A stretch of DNA of 64,000 bases from Pleurocapsa sp. CCALA 161 (GCF_003003995.1 NZ_PVWF01000003.1:1-64000), one strand, 5' to 3'. Shown: positions 25,654 to 35,600, numbered from the stretch's first letter. The notes: generated from the sequence alone by a model not told the origin. Numbers and translations are program-made.

Positions 25654-27180
25654 ATGTTTAATTGGTTTCGCCGTAACGAACAAGCACAGCAACCGCCTGA
25701 AACAAAACCTGCTGAAACTCAACCTGAAGTAACTACAGACGCTAAAGAGTCATCAGCAGATGTAGCCGAACCAGATTATCTTGCTTTTGCTAAGGCTGCC
25801 TATAAAAATATTCAGGAACGTAAAGGGGAAGCCCAACAAACAGTTGAACAGGCAAAAGAACCTAGAACAGAAGATATAGAAGAAGAATCCGAATCTGCTA
25901 ATGAAGTAGAGATAGTAGAACCTGATATCAATGAGCCAGATGTAGCAGAATCCGTACCAGAATCTACAGAAGCTCTAGAGGAAGAAATTGAGGGTGCAGA
26001 GGAAGTTACAGCGGAAACTACCGCCGAAAATGAAATTGAAAATCAAACTGAGTCACCAACTCCTCAAGCAGCAGCTAACGTTCCTGCCTGGATGCAAAAG
26101 TCCCAGGGATTAGCCAAGCTGAAAGAGACAGCTATTGAAACCCCTGTCGAAGAAGTTCCAGTATCAGAAACAGAATTAGACGAAGATTTTATTTGGTCAT
26201 CCCAAGTCCTCGCTAAAAGCGGTCGAACTGCTGAAAATATTTCAGAAGAAGAAATTAACTGGCTGACGAAACTGCGTCAGGGACTTGGAAAAACTCGTAT
26301 TGGCTTAGTCAATCAACTCAAGGCAATTGTCGGCAAAGGCCCTTTAAATGATGATGCGGTCATGTCGATTGAGAGTCTTTTATTACAGGCGGATGTTGGG
26401 ATTGAAGCTACTGATTACATTATTGAAACCCTGCAACGCAAATTAAAAGAAGAAGTTTTGCCTCCAGATCAGGCGATCGCCTATCTTAAAACTATTTTGC
26501 AAGATATTTTAGACAAACCTCTGCAAAATCGACCAAATAGCGACTTTGTACCTGAAAAAGATGAGTTTAATATCTGGCTGTTGACAGGGGTAAATGGCGC
26601 AGGTAAAACCACGACCATCGGTAAACTAGCAAACTTGGGTCAAAAGTCTGGCTATAGCTGTTTAATTGCTGCTGCGGATACTTTTAGGGCTGCTGCGGTA
26701 CAGCAGGTTAAGGTTTGGGGCGAACGGACGAATACTCCGGTAATTGCTAACCCAGGACAAAATACCGACCCTGCTTCCGTGGTCTTTGATGCGATCGCTG
26801 CTGCCCAGGCAAAAGATATTGAGTTACTTTTAGTTGATACCGCAGGAAGACTGCAAAATAAACAAAATCTCATGACGGAATTAGCAAAAATCCGTCGAAT
26901 TATTGATAAGAAAGCCCCCAACGCTAAAGTAGAATCTTTATTAGTTATAGATGCCACTTTGGGACAAAATGGTTTGCGCCAAGCCCAAGTATTCTCTGAA
27001 GCAGCAAATCTTAGTGGTGTTGTTTTAACTAAACTCGATGGTAGTGCTAGAGGTGGTGTGGCTCTAGCGATAACACAGCAATTAAATTTACCAATTCGTT
27101 TTATTGGTGCAGGAGAAGGAATTGAGGATTTGCGACCATTTTCTAGCTATGAATTTGTCGAAGCTTTACTTAATGGTTAA
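25654..27180 (+). CDS. ftsY: Signal recognition particle receptor FtsY
   Basis: Docks SRP-ribosome complexes at the membrane for co-translational insertion. Residues 1-~190 are an acidic, repeat-poor A domain (E-rich, typical of cyanobacterial FtsY). The N domain starts near NWLTKLRQGLGKTR. The G domain has GVNGAGKTTTIGKLA (G1), AADTFRAAAVQQ (G2), LLVDTAGRLQNK (G3), TKLDGSARGG (G4) and FIGAGEGIEDLRPF at the end. 508 residues. Single gene with a weak terminator after the stop. Confidence 0.96.
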   Translation: MFNWFRRNEQAQQPPETKPAETQPEVTTDAKESSADVAEPDYLAFAKAAYKNIQERKGEAQQTVEQAKEPRTEDIEEESESANEVEIVEPDINEPDVAESVPESTEALEEEIEGAEEVTAETTAENEIENQTESPTPQAAANVPAWMQKSQGLAKLKETAIETPVEEVPVSETELDEDFIWSSQVLAKSGRTAENISEEEINWLTKLRQGLGKTRIGLVNQLKAIVGKGPLNDDAVMSIESLLLQADVGIEATDYIIETLQRKLKEEVLPPDQAIAYLKTILQDILDKPLQNRPNSDFVPEKDEFNIWLLTGVNGAGKTTTIGKLANLGQKSGYSCLIAAADTFRAAAVQQVKVWGERTNTPVIANPGQNTDPASVVFDAIAAAQAKDIELLLVDTAGRLQNKQNLMTELAKIRRIIDKKAPNAKVESLLVIDATLGQNGLRQAQVFSEAANLSGVVLTKLDGSARGGVALAITQQLNLPIRFIGAGEGIEDLRPFSSYEFVEALLNG

Positions 27181-27197
27181 ACAAATTACATAATTCT

Positions 27198-27230
27198 TAA
27201 GTTGTCTGTTTTGCTCAACTTAGGTGTTTT
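27198..27230 (+). terminator. Probable terminator after ftsY
   Basis: TAAGTTG (27198-27204) pairs with CAACTTA (27216-27222), followed by GGTGTTTTT. Short AT-rich stem, so modest strength. Confidence 0.5.
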
Positions 27231-27409
27231 TACGATAAGTTTATGGGCGCACTAGCTATTTAGAGTTATCATAAATCAACCTATATTTTGAAATCAATTT
27301 ATTTGAGATAGTGGTCATTAGATAATATAAAAGTTACTCTCATAATTATCTAATTGAATATTTTAGTATTACTGTATTCAAAACCTATTTTTGACTAATG
27401 AACTAAAAA

Positions 27410-28840
27410 ATGTCTAAATTTGTAGAGGCAATGACTGTCGCATCTTCTCATAGCCATCCCTCTCAAGAAAACAATAGTGTTGGTGAGTCTGCCGTACAAA
27501 ATTCCAACGCCATTGTGGCGCTAAAAGAATTAGTAGCTAATCTCCAAAGGGAACAAAATAAAATTCAAGACCTGTTAAGCTCTTTGGGATTTGCCCTGCG
27601 TAGTTTTAGCAACCTCAATCAATTTTTGGAATTAACTCCCCTCATGGCAGCCAGAGTTACTGATTCCATTGGTGGGGCATTGATTTTATATAAAGACAGT
27701 AAAGTACATTTAGAGCAAATTCACTGCCAAGATCATCATGTTGGTTTAGAAGTTAGTGAAGTATTTAAACGAGTAAATTATCAAATTAATCATCAGCAAA
27801 CGGCTAATACTTCTGCTCAACTATCGGAAATTATCGATCAAAAAATGCGCCAAGAATTAGAACCGAAAGTGCATTTTTTTGGTACACCAATTTTAGTTAA
27901 GAATATTGAACAAGGTCGTCTCTATGTCTTTAGCACTGAGGCTGACTATACTTGGAGTCCTACTCGGAGAAAACTAACTCAGCTAGTAGCAGATCAGACT
28001 GCCGTAGCGATCGCCAATCATGAGTTGACGGTGGAGTTACGTTCTAAGGAAAGACAAGACCGTGAACTAGAAATTGCCTCGGAAATTCAGTTGCGCTTAC
28101 TGCCAAGTAAATGCCCCCAAATTAAGGGGCTAACCATTGCTGCCAAATGTGAAACTGCCAGTCGCGTGGGGGGAGATTATTATGATTTTATTCCCACTAA
28201 CTACGATCGCCTCAAAAATAGTGAGCCTGAAATTGGTTCAGACGTACCCTGGAGCATTGTGATTGGGGATGTTATGGGTAAAGGTGTTCCCGCTGGTTTG
28301 ATTATGACCATGACGAGGGGAATGCTGCGGGCTGAGGTGCTTAATCGTCATTCTCCTGCGCAAATTATGCGTCATCTCAATCGTGTCATGTACGCTGACT
28401 TAGAAAACTCACACCGCTTCGTGAGTATGTTCTATTCGGAATATGACCCCCTAAGACAAACTCTTTCTTTTACCAATGCTGCTCATAATCCTCCTTTGCT
28501 GTGGCGCAAAGCTACTAACACTCTAGAAAAACTCGATAGTTGGGGGATGTTAATTGGTCTGGATATGGAATCAGAGTATGAGGATGCTACGGTACAGCTT
28601 GCTCCTGGAGATACCATCATTTATTATACGGACGGGTTTACCGATGCTGCCAATGAAAACGGCGATCGCTTTGATGAAGAAAATCTTTGTCTCTGTTTTA
28701 AATGGGCTTGTCAGCATCTCGATACATCTGCCGAAATTCTCGACCATGTTTTTGGTCAAGTGAAGCAGTTTAGTGGTGCTAGTAAAAGTCATGGTGATGA
28801 TATGACTTCGATCGTTATGCAAATCCAAGCAATTGATTAA
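27410..28840 (+). CDS. SpoIIE/RsbU-type PP2C serine/threonine phosphatase with N-terminal GAF-like domain
   Basis: 476 residues. The N-terminal third contains a coiled stretch (NLQREQNKIQDLLSSLG) and a GAF-like sensor region up to ~residue 200 (ADQTAVAIANHEL). A linker helix ELEIASEIQLRLLP precedes the SpoIIE domain. Metal-binding aspartates occur in RVGGDYYDF, IGDVMGKGVPAGLIMTMTRG, YYTDGFTDAAN and GDDMTSIVMQI. It probably dephosphorylates an anti-anti-sigma factor or similar partner. It lies upstream of a small protein gene and argH on the same strand, probably an unrelated regulatory link. Start could be residue 9 (MTVASS). Confidence 0.9.
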   Translation: MSKFVEAMTVASSHSHPSQENNSVGESAVQNSNAIVALKELVANLQREQNKIQDLLSSLGFALRSFSNLNQFLELTPLMAARVTDSIGGALILYKDSKVHLEQIHCQDHHVGLEVSEVFKRVNYQINHQQTANTSAQLSEIIDQKMRQELEPKVHFFGTPILVKNIEQGRLYVFSTEADYTWSPTRRKLTQLVADQTAVAIANHELTVELRSKERQDRELEIASEIQLRLLPSKCPQIKGLTIAAKCETASRVGGDYYDFIPTNYDRLKNSEPEIGSDVPWSIVIGDVMGKGVPAGLIMTMTRGMLRAEVLNRHSPAQIMRHLNRVMYADLENSHRFVSMFYSEYDPLRQTLSFTNAAHNPPLLWRKATNTLEKLDSWGMLIGLDMESEYEDATVQLAPGDTIIYYTDGFTDAANENGDRFDEENLCLCFKWACQHLDTSAEILDHVFGQVKQFSGASKSHGDDMTSIVMQIQAID

Positions 28841-28909
28841 TAGCTGAATAAGTTACTTATACTGGCGGTTTAAGCAATCTGAGATTAGATTAGGTGCGAA
28901 TCCTACACT

Positions 28910-29146
28910 ATGGAAAATTTTAAGCTGATGGAAATCTTATTCAATAATCAGTTAATTCAGATGATATTTGACCTGGATCACAATTACCTACTATCTGTTG
29001 CTAATCTTTTGGCTCAAAATATTGAAGATCCTGATGTTTTAGGTCAAATCCAAGATGCTTGGTACAACTTTATTGATTCAGGTCAAGTTTGGGCATTATT
29101 AATTGGCTCATTTTTTGGCTATACCTTCAAAGGTTTTACTGGCTAA
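28910..29146 (+). CDS. Small hypothetical protein between the PP2C and argH genes
   Basis: 78 residues with an acidic helical N-terminus and a short hydrophobic C-terminus (VWALLIGSFFGYTF, about residues 59-72) that could touch the membrane. Not recognised. ATG at 28910, or 28928 in frame. It lies in the same direction as both neighbours with short spacers, which favours a real gene over chance. Confidence 0.55.
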   Translation: MENFKLMEILFNNQLIQMIFDLDHNYLLSVANLLAQNIEDPDVLGQIQDAWYNFIDSGQVWALLIGSFFGYTFKGFTG

Positions 29147-29232
29147 AGTTAATTATTATTTTGGCAGGTGCAGAGGAAACAATAGCTAATGACTTAGAAT
29201 AATTGAGTCGTAATAATTGATGATTTGATATT

Positions 29233-30627
29233 GTGAGCAAGCAAAAAACCTGGAGCGATCGCTTTGAATCGGCTCTGCATCCTGCGATCGCTATTTTTAA
29301 TGCCAGTATTGGTTTTGATCTTGAATTAATTGAATACGATTTAACTGGTTCGATTGCCCATGCCAAAATGCTTGCTAAAACTAAAATTATTACCGATCAA
29401 GAAGCCCAGCAACTTGTCTTGGGTTTAGAACAAATTCGGCAGGAGTATCAAGCAGGAAACTTTAATCCTGGAGTAGAAGCTGAAGACGTTCATTTTGCTG
29501 TCGAGAAAAGATTAATTGCCATTATTGGGGATGCAGGTAAAAAACTGCATACGGCGCGATCGCGAAACGATCAGGTGGGAACTGACATCAGGCTATATCT
29601 CAGAGCCGAAATCAGAGAAATTCAGCAGTATTTACGACGGTTTCAAGCAGCATTACTCAATCACAGTGAGCAGCACGTGGAAACCTTAATTCCTGGCTAT
29701 ACTCACCTCCAAAGAGCGCAACCAATCAGTTTAGCTCATCATCTTTTAGCATATTTCCAGATGACCCAACGCGACTGGGAAAGATTAGAAGATGTTTTCA
29801 AGCGGACGAATATTTCTCCTCTAGGCTGTGGTGCTTTAGCGGGAACGACCTTTCCCATTGATCGACATTATACGGCTGAATTACTAGGCTTTGAGCGGAT
29901 TTACGAAAATAGTTTAGATGGAGTTAGCGATCGCGATTTTGCGATCGAATTTCTCTGTGCTGCCAGTTTAATCATGGTGCATTTGAGTCGCCTTAGTGAA
30001 GAGATGATTCTTTGGGCATCCCAAGAGTTTAGTTTTATTGCCCTGAAAGATACCTGTGCCACAGGTTCAAGCATTATGCCCCAGAAAAAGAATCCTGATA
30101 TTCCTGAACTAGTACGGGGGAAAACAGGTCGTGTATTTGGTCATCTTCAGGCTTTATTAGTTATCATGAAAGGCTTACCTTTGGCGTACAATAAAGACCT
30201 CCAGGAAGATAAAGAAGGAGTTTTTGATGGAGTTAAAACTGTTAAAGCCTGTCTCGAAGCGATGACTATTTTGCTCAATGAAGGGATTGAATTCAAAACC
30301 CCTAGACTGGCAGCAGCAGTTGCGGAAGACTTTTCTAACGCCACTGACGTTGCCGATTATTTAGCATCTAAAGACGTTCCCTTTCGGGAGGCTTATAATT
30401 TGGTAGGTAAGGTAGTAAAAACCAGTATCGCTGCGGGAAAACTGCTCAAAGATCTAAGTTTAGAAGAATGGCAACAACTGCATCCCGCCTTTGAAGCCGA
30501 TATCTATGAAGCGATCGCTCCAAAACAGGTAGTTTCGGCTCGTAATAGTTATGGGGGAACGGGGTTAGTTCAAGTAAAGCAAGCAATCGACCGAGCAAAG
30601 TCTTTATTAAATGATCAGATTAAATAA
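29233..30627 (+). CDS. argH: Argininosuccinate lyase
   Basis: Splits argininosuccinate to arginine and fumarate, the last step of arginine synthesis. Fumarase/aspartase-superfamily signature [12 protein letters not shown] is intact (catalytic Ser loop), plus [20 protein letters not shown] and the [11 protein letters not shown]-type stretch (here [17 protein letters not shown] with the catalytic His). 464 residues, GTG start at 29233. argF lies 2 kb downstream on the other strand, so the genes are near each other but not in an operon. Confidence 0.96.
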   Translation: MSKQKTWSDRFESALHPAIAIFNASIGFDLELIEYDLTGSIAHAKMLAKTKIITDQEAQQLVLGLEQIRQEYQAGNFNPGVEAEDVHFAVEKRLIAIIGDAGKKLHTARSRNDQVGTDIRLYLRAEIREIQQYLRRFQAALLNHSEQHVETLIPGYTHLQRAQPISLAHHLLAYFQMTQRDWERLEDVFKRTNISPLGCGALAGTTFPIDRHYTAELLGFERIYENSLDGVSDRDFAIEFLCAASLIMVHLSRLSEEMILWASQEFSFIALKDTCATGSSIMPQKKNPDIPELVRGKTGRVFGHLQALLVIMKGLPLAYNKDLQEDKEGVFDGVKTVKACLEAMTILLNEGIEFKTPRLAAAVAEDFSNATDVADYLASKDVPFREAYNLVGKVVKTSIAAGKLLKDLSLEEWQQLHPAFEADIYEAIAPKQVVSARNSYGGTGLVQVKQAIDRAKSLLNDQIK

Positions 30628-30688
30628 CTAGATTCTTGGCTTTGAGAGTTGAAATTAAACATTACATACATACTTAATATCTTTTCCT

Positions 30689-31144
30689 ATGGGTCGTTCT
30701 TGGCGATTTATTTCTACAGTACTTGGTATTATCTTTCGTCATCCTGTTACGGGGACAACAATTATTCCTGTTTTGCCTGATGGTCGTATTGTCATGATTC
30801 AGCGTAGGGATTCAGGTCAGTGGGGTTTGCCTGGGGGAATGGTTGATTGGGGAGAAGATATACCCCATGCTGCCAGCAGAGAATTAAGAGAAGAAACGGG
30901 GTTGAACCTGATCAAAATTAAAAGTTTACGGGGTATATATTCCGATCCTCAGCGGGATCCTCGTTTACATTCAATCTCAATTTTGTTAGAGGTGTTAGCC
31001 GAGGGAGAATTAGAAGCTGAAGATAAGTTAGAAGTATTGCAGGTGAAAGCTTTTACCAGGGATGAGTTGCCTTTGGGGGATCTCTGCCACGACCATGATC
31101 GACAGTTACAAGACTACCTTAATGATCGAGTTGCGATCGCCTAA
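30689..31144 (+). CDS. Nudix hydrolase
   Basis: 151 residues with the Nudix box G(x5)E(x7)REUxEExGU: GGMVDWGEDIPHAASRELREETGL is present in full. It hydrolyses a nucleoside diphosphate linked to some moiety; which one cannot be read. HSISILLEV and a C-terminal FTRDELP region complete the fold. ATG at 30689, 61 bases after argH on the same strand, so co-transcription is possible. Confidence 0.92.
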   Translation: MGRSWRFISTVLGIIFRHPVTGTTIIPVLPDGRIVMIQRRDSGQWGLPGGMVDWGEDIPHAASRELREETGLNLIKIKSLRGIYSDPQRDPRLHSISILLEVLAEGELEAEDKLEVLQVKAFTRDELPLGDLCHDHDRQLQDYLNDRVAIA

Positions 31145-31171
31145 TATTTAGCAAATTAACCAGCAATGAAA

Positions 31172-31564
31172 TCACTGTAAGGGCGAAGGGCTGTTCGCCC
31201 TTACCTCAGTTTCCAAATAGTTTAAAAGCCAATTAGCAGCGGTGGCGCGACGAGTTTGCCTGGGACCAAATTCGCCCAATTTATAGCCTTTAAATCCTAG
31301 TTTGTCTTTAAGTAACTGCTTATTCTCTTTGGGAATGGAGCGAGTTAGTTTTACTGTTGGGGGACGGTTGGCAATAAAGTCTGGCGGTTCTGGGTATTGT
31401 TCCCCCCAATCGTCTACAACTTCTGTCAGATCCCAAGTTTGATTAACTTCATCGTAGCGATAGCCGAGATAATGCCAGACTAGCTGATTAACGACTGTAT
31501 CGGCGATTTCTTCGTTGAGAATAGACCAGATTATCTCGGTATTTAATGGAGGTAAGTTAGACAT
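31172..31564 (-). CDS. DUF1823-family protein
   Basis: 130-residue protein conserved in cyanobacteria and plants, function unknown. Recognised from LVWHYLGYRYDE, PPDFIANRPPTVKLTRSIPKENKQLLKDKLGFKGYKLGE and RRATAANWLL, the conserved core. No membrane segment. The last ten or so codons and the stop come from a palindromic repeat (31177-31204), suggesting the original stop was replaced by repeat insertion. Divergent from the EamA gene starting 36 bases away. Confidence 0.85.
   Translation of the reverse strand: MSNLPPLNTEIIWSILNEEIADTVVNQLVWHYLGYRYDEVNQTWDLTEVVDDWGEQYPEPPDFIANRPPTVKLTRSIPKENKQLLKDKLGFKGYKLGEFGPRQTRRATAANWLLNYLETEVRANSPSPLQ
31177..31204. repeat. Palindromic repeat inside the 3' end of the DUF1823 gene
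   Basis: GTAAGGGCGAA (31177-31187), 6-base loop, and TTCGCCCTTAC (31194-31204). A common type of dispersed cyanobacterial palindrome, here translated. Confidence 0.75.
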
Positions 31565-31599
31565 AGATTAAAGATATTTATTTAGGGAATCGATGTTTA

Positions 31600-32502
31600 A
31601 TGATTAAGCCTGCTCGATCGCAAATCTTGCTAGTGGTCGTAATTGGCATTATTGGGGTTTCTCTGGCTGCAATCTGGGTTCGTTTGGCGGCTGATGCCGT
31701 CACCATTAATAACAAGCTGGGTTTTAGTCTGTTTTTAGCAGCCTCACGGATGATCTTGGCTGCGATCATTCTCTTACCTAGCTGGAAGAATCTACAGTTA
31801 GACCACAATAAGTCTCATGCTTATTATTATGCGATCGCCGCAGGGTTATGTTTAGCAATTCATTTTGCGACCTGGATTACCTCTCTAGCTTATACTTCCA
31901 TCACTGCTTCTACAGTGCTAGTGACCACCAATCCGATTTGGGTAGGATTGTTTTCTTGGTGGTGGTATGGAGAACAGTTGAGTCCACAAGGCATAATTGG
32001 CATTGCCATTGCCTTATGTGGTGGGATGATCATGGCGATCGCTGATAGCGGCCAAGGAGGAGGGTATAGTAATCCAATTTTAGGCGACATACTGGCTTTA
32101 ATCGGTGCCGTAATGTCTAGTTTATATATTATCTTTGGTTCTCAGGCGCAGCGCAGGGGTTTAGATACGGGTAATTATATTGCGATCGCCTATTCCACGG
32201 CTGCATTCTGTTTGTTGCCCCTGCCGTTTTTATTTGGTGTTAGTTACTTCGGTTATGAGGGCAAAGTTTATTTATATATATGCTTAATGGCGGTAATGTC
32301 GCAAGTTATCGGTCATACCAGTCTCAATTGGTCAGTGCGTTGGGTTTCGCCGACGGTCATTAGTTTGAGTTTATTATTTGAGCCAGTGATAGCTAGTTTG
32401 GCTGGAGCGATCGTCTTTAGAGAAGTTCCCTCAATTAATCTCTTGCTAGGAGGTTTAATAATTTTATGGGGAATAGGAGTATTTATCAAACCATCAGCCT
32501 AG
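31600..32502 (+). CDS. EamA/DMT-superfamily transporter
   Basis: 300 residues with ten predicted membrane helices arranged as two EamA repeats. The first repeat ends near GIIGIAIALCGGMIMAIAD, and the second includes LGDILALIGAVMSSLYIIFG. Typical family phrases are THLTSLAYTSITASTVLV-like (here TWITSLAYTSITASTVLVTT) and LLFEPVIASLAGAIVFREVPS. It exports or imports a small metabolite across the plasma membrane; substrate unknown. Converges with argF at a strong palindrome. Confidence 0.9.
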   Translation: MIKPARSQILLVVVIGIIGVSLAAIWVRLAADAVTINNKLGFSLFLAASRMILAAIILLPSWKNLQLDHNKSHAYYYAIAAGLCLAIHFATWITSLAYTSITASTVLVTTNPIWVGLFSWWWYGEQLSPQGIIGIAIALCGGMIMAIADSGQGGGYSNPILGDILALIGAVMSSLYIIFGSQAQRRGLDTGNYIAIAYSTAAFCLLPLPFLFGVSYFGYEGKVYLYICLMAVMSQVIGHTSLNWSVRWVSPTVISLSLLFEPVIASLAGAIVFREVPSINLLLGGLIILWGIGVFIKPSA

Positions 32503-32523
32503 AGAATGAACATAGGGGCTAAC

Positions 32524-32558
32524 GTAGGGGCGTTTCGCGAAACGCCCCTACTACTGAT
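32524..32558. terminator. Perfect 28-bp palindrome, likely bidirectional terminator
   Basis: The halves GTAGGGGCGTTTCG and CGAAACGCCCCTAC (32524-32551) are fully complementary, with T-rich sequence after. It lies between the convergent EamA and argF genes and could also be a dispersed REP-like repeat. Confidence 0.7.
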
Positions 32559-32562
32559 TTTT

Positions 32563-33483
32563 TTAGACTAATCCTAATAAACTCGCCATTAATGCTTGCT
32601 GGGCGTGCATTCTATTCTCTGCTTGATCCCAAACGCGAGAGCGATCGCTTTCTATGGCTTCAGCGGTAATTTCTTCTCCTCGGTGAGCAGGTAAACAGTG
32701 CAAGATAATTGCATTAGTATCGGCATGTGACAAAAGCTGAGAATTAACTTGGTAGGGTTGAAAGACAGGGATTCTTTGGTCGGCCAGCTCTTCTTGCCCC
32801 ATACTTGCCCAAACATCGGTATAGACCACCTGAGCATTTTCCACAGCGGCGATCGCATCTTGGGTAACGACGATTTCTGACTTACCCTCAGCAATTGCTT
32901 GAGCCTGTTTGACAATTTCTGGGTCGGGTTCATATCCTTTGGGAGCAGCAATTCTCACATTTAAACCAGTCAATGCTCCACCCAACAACAAAGAGTGGGC
33001 CATATTATTGCCGTCCCCTAAATAAGTTAGAGTCTTGCCCTCCAGCGAGCCAAAACATTCCTCAACCGTCATTAAGTCCGCCAAAATCTGACAGGGATGT
33101 TCTAAATCTGTAAGGGCATTAATTACAGGAATTTGAGCATAGTTGGCAAAAGTTTCCAAGTCAGCTTGAGCAAAGGTACGGATTGCCAAAATATCAAGGT
33201 AGCGGTCTAAAACCCTAGCAGTATCTTTGATTGGTTCACCACGACCAACTTGAGTCACACTCGGATTAAGATCGATTACCTGTCCTCCCAGCTGATACAT
33301 TGCCACGCTAAAAGAAACTCTGGTACGAGTTGAGGCTTTATAAAACAGCAAACCCAGAACTTTATTGCATTTAAGCTCTAATTCATGGCTTTTGAGCTGA
33401 CGAGCAAGTTTTAATATGCCCATAATTTCTGCTGTACTCAAATCGGCAGTGCCAAGTAAGTCTCTTCCTGTAAGCTGTTTCAT
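32563..33483 (-). CDS. argF: Ornithine carbamoyltransferase
   Basis: Makes citrulline from ornithine and carbamoyl phosphate in arginine synthesis. Carbamoyl-phosphate site STRTRVSF, DLEHPCQILADLMT with the HPCQ loop, and the ornithine site HCLPAHRGEEI with the catalytic Cys. SMG loop in DVWASMGQEEL. 306 residues, normal length, ATG start. Cytosolic. Confidence 0.96.
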   Translation of the reverse strand: MKQLTGRDLLGTADLSTAEIMGILKLARQLKSHELELKCNKVLGLLFYKASTRTRVSFSVAMYQLGGQVIDLNPSVTQVGRGEPIKDTARVLDRYLDILAIRTFAQADLETFANYAQIPVINALTDLEHPCQILADLMTVEECFGSLEGKTLTYLGDGNNMAHSLLLGGALTGLNVRIAAPKGYEPDPEIVKQAQAIAEGKSEIVVTQDAIAAVENAQVVYTDVWASMGQEELADQRIPVFQPYQVNSQLLSHADTNAIILHCLPAHRGEEITAEAIESDRSRVWDQAENRMHAQQALMASLLGLV

Positions 33484-33648
33484 GTTGCTAAATATTTAGA
33501 TAATGAGTGGAGACATCAGATGAGAAGAGTTAATTCTAAAGCCAAAGGTAGACTACAATCAATGCTCGATCGCCAATTGATGAGATTAAATTAGGCTGAG
33601 AAGAAATGTTACAACTGGAATAGTTTCATTGCTTTGCTCGCAAATTCC

Positions 33649-35310
33649 ATGACGAACCCGATAGCTTTTGACCGTAGTAAATTTTGCTCTTGTCTAGCTG
33701 TGGGAATGTTGCAGCTTGGATGTTGTATCGGGTTAGAAGCATATTTAGGGAAGAAGGCTGTTGCCGCAGAAGAAATAATTTTAAATTATGGAGTGCTAGA
33801 GTTTGCGGTTTCGGTTGATTCGCTGGAAACCTATGCTAAGACTGGAAAAATTAGTAGTGAATTAAAAAGCTATACGGATTTTCTGACCCCCGAACAGTTA
33901 GCGCAGTTTAAGGTTGGTCTAACTAGTAGTGCTGATTTTAGTCATTTAGCGATCGCTCAATTTCTCTATTCATATCAGGGAGAGAAGATCTTAGAGCGTA
34001 TGTCACGAGTTTTTAAAACTCAGGGTCGTCAACCAGGTTTTTATGCGATTCGTTCAGCATTAATTTTGGCAGCAGCAGACCAAGATGAAGGCTTAACTCC
34101 TCTCAATGTACTCAAAAAGTTTCCCACTGATGCCCTAAGAGTCGATTCTCGCCAAGGATTTGAAATTTTCAAAGATTTGAGTAAAGTAGTTCAAAATAAT
34201 GCTCTGTCTGTAGCAGCGGTAGAACAACAAGTAATTACAGAAAGCCAAGATGTTACAAGTTTTGCACCTCAAGAAAGAAATCTCAACTTATTAAATTCTG
34301 GAGCCTATCCCTATCGCCAGCAGAAGTTAACCATACGCGATCGCCGTCGAGATCGCACTTTCCCCGTAGATTTATACTTACCCCAGGTCAAAGAACGGCG
34401 GAAATTACCTTTAATCGTCATTTCCCACGGTTTAGGCGGCGACTTAACTACTTTCGCCTATCTGGCGCAACATCTCGCTTCTCACGGTTTCGCCGTGGCA
34501 GTACCAGAACATCCAGGCAGCAGTGCCAAGCAAATTGAAGGCTTGTTAAATGGCTTAGAAAGCGATGTAACTCCTCCAGAAGAACTAATTAATCGTCCCT
34601 TAGATATCAAATTTTTACTCGACCGACTTGAGGCTAGTTTTGGTCATAAAATTGATGTTGATAACGTCGGTGTGATCGGTCAATCCTTCGGTGGTTATAC
34701 TGCCTTGGCATTAGCAGGAGCAGAAATCAACTGGAACTCCCTCAATCGTGATTGCCCTAACCTAGATAACTCTTGGAATTTATCTTGGCTTATTCAATGC
34801 CTAGCACTACAAATTCCTTTAGTTGCTACCCAAACAGAACTCAAGGATGAGAGGATTAAAGCAGCGATCGCCATTAATCCCTTAGTTAGTTCTATTTTTG
34901 GCGAAGAAAGCTTGAGCAAAATTGATCTTCCCGTCATGTTCATCTCAGGTAGTTCAGACCCGATCACTCCTGCCTTATCTGAGCAAATTATTCCTTTTAC
35001 TTGGTTAACCACCCCTAAAAAATATTTGGTGCTGCTCAAAGGCGGTACTCATTTTTCCACTTTAAATGAATCAGCAGGGAGTATTCCTGTTCCCGAAAAA
35101 GCGATCGGACCTAGTCCCAAAATTGCTCATGATTATGTCAGACAGCTTGGATTAGCTTTTTTTGGCAAATATCTTACCGAAAAAGAAGCCTATGAAAATT
35201 ATCTTAACGCCGAATATGGTGCAGTTATGAGCAGGCAAAAATTTCCTCTCAGATTAATCAAATCTCTAAACCCCGATATTTTAAAACTAAAATCTCAAGA
35301 ACAGAAATAA
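33649..35310 (+). CDS. Secreted or membrane-linked alpha/beta hydrolase with DUF1400 domain
   Basis: The N-terminal ~150 residues match the cyanobacterial DUF1400 domain (ILNYGVLEFAVSVDSLETYAKTGK and following) after a hydrophobic signal region near residues 10-38. An alpha/beta-hydrolase domain follows: LPLIVISHGLGGD (oxyanion hole), VIGQSFGGYTAL (nucleophile Ser in GQSFGG), ISGSSDPITP (acid) and KGGTHFSTL (His). It belongs to the dienelactone-hydrolase-like or PAF-acetylhydrolase-like group. The frame opens at TTG 33634, but ATG 33649 is the better start. Substrate unknown. Confidence 0.87.
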   Translation: MTNPIAFDRSKFCSCLAVGMLQLGCCIGLEAYLGKKAVAAEEIILNYGVLEFAVSVDSLETYAKTGKISSELKSYTDFLTPEQLAQFKVGLTSSADFSHLAIAQFLYSYQGEKILERMSRVFKTQGRQPGFYAIRSALILAAADQDEGLTPLNVLKKFPTDALRVDSRQGFEIFKDLSKVVQNNALSVAAVEQQVITESQDVTSFAPQERNLNLLNSGAYPYRQQKLTIRDRRRDRTFPVDLYLPQVKERRKLPLIVISHGLGGDLTTFAYLAQHLASHGFAVAVPEHPGSSAKQIEGLLNGLESDVTPPEELINRPLDIKFLLDRLEASFGHKIDVDNVGVIGQSFGGYTALALAGAEINWNSLNRDCPNLDNSWNLSWLIQCLALQIPLVATQTELKDERIKAAIAINPLVSSIFGEESLSKIDLPVMFISGSSDPITPALSEQIIPFTWLTTPKKYLVLLKGGTHFSTLNESAGSIPVPEKAIGPSPKIAHDYVRQLGLAFFGKYLTEKEAYENYLNAEYGAVMSRQKFPLRLIKSLNPDILKLKSQEQK

Positions 35311-35330
35311 TTACTGCTCACTGCTCACTG

Positions 35331-35600
35331 CTAAAGGACTCCTGCGTTGCCCAAACCCAAAATAATTCCAGCTCCTAATATGTGACCTAAACTTGTGGTT
35401 GCCAGCAATTCGGGTAGACCAAATTTATCCCACACTTCAGGTTTAGGTACTGGTAAACTTGGTCCTTGTCCAGAATTTTGAATCGCGTAGCGACCAATAG
35501 CTATACAAAATAAGTTTGACATAATCATTACTAAAGCCACCGAAGGATTCCAGTCAATAGTGGAAGGAGTAGATTGAACTGCCAAAATAAAGTTAGTCAT
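35331..35600 (-). CDS. psaK: Photosystem I subunit PsaK
   Basis: Peripheral two-helix membrane subunit at the outer edge of PSI, involved in antenna and phycobilisome interactions. 89 residues. Two hydrophobic segments (about 20-40 and 62-85) and family phrases VALVMIMSNLFCIAIGRYAI and ATTSLGHILGAGIILGL. ATG at 35600. Short stop-to-stop distance from the convergent DUF1400 gene. Confidence 0.93.
   Translation of the reverse strand: MTNFILAVQSTPSTIDWNPSVALVMIMSNLFCIAIGRYAIQNSGQGPSLPVPKPEVWDKFGLPELLATTSLGHILGAGIILGLGNAGVL

Noticed and set aside
28841-28909. GTGCGAATCCTAC resembling a tRNA T-arm
   Set aside because: No acceptor, D or anticodon arm could be built around it.
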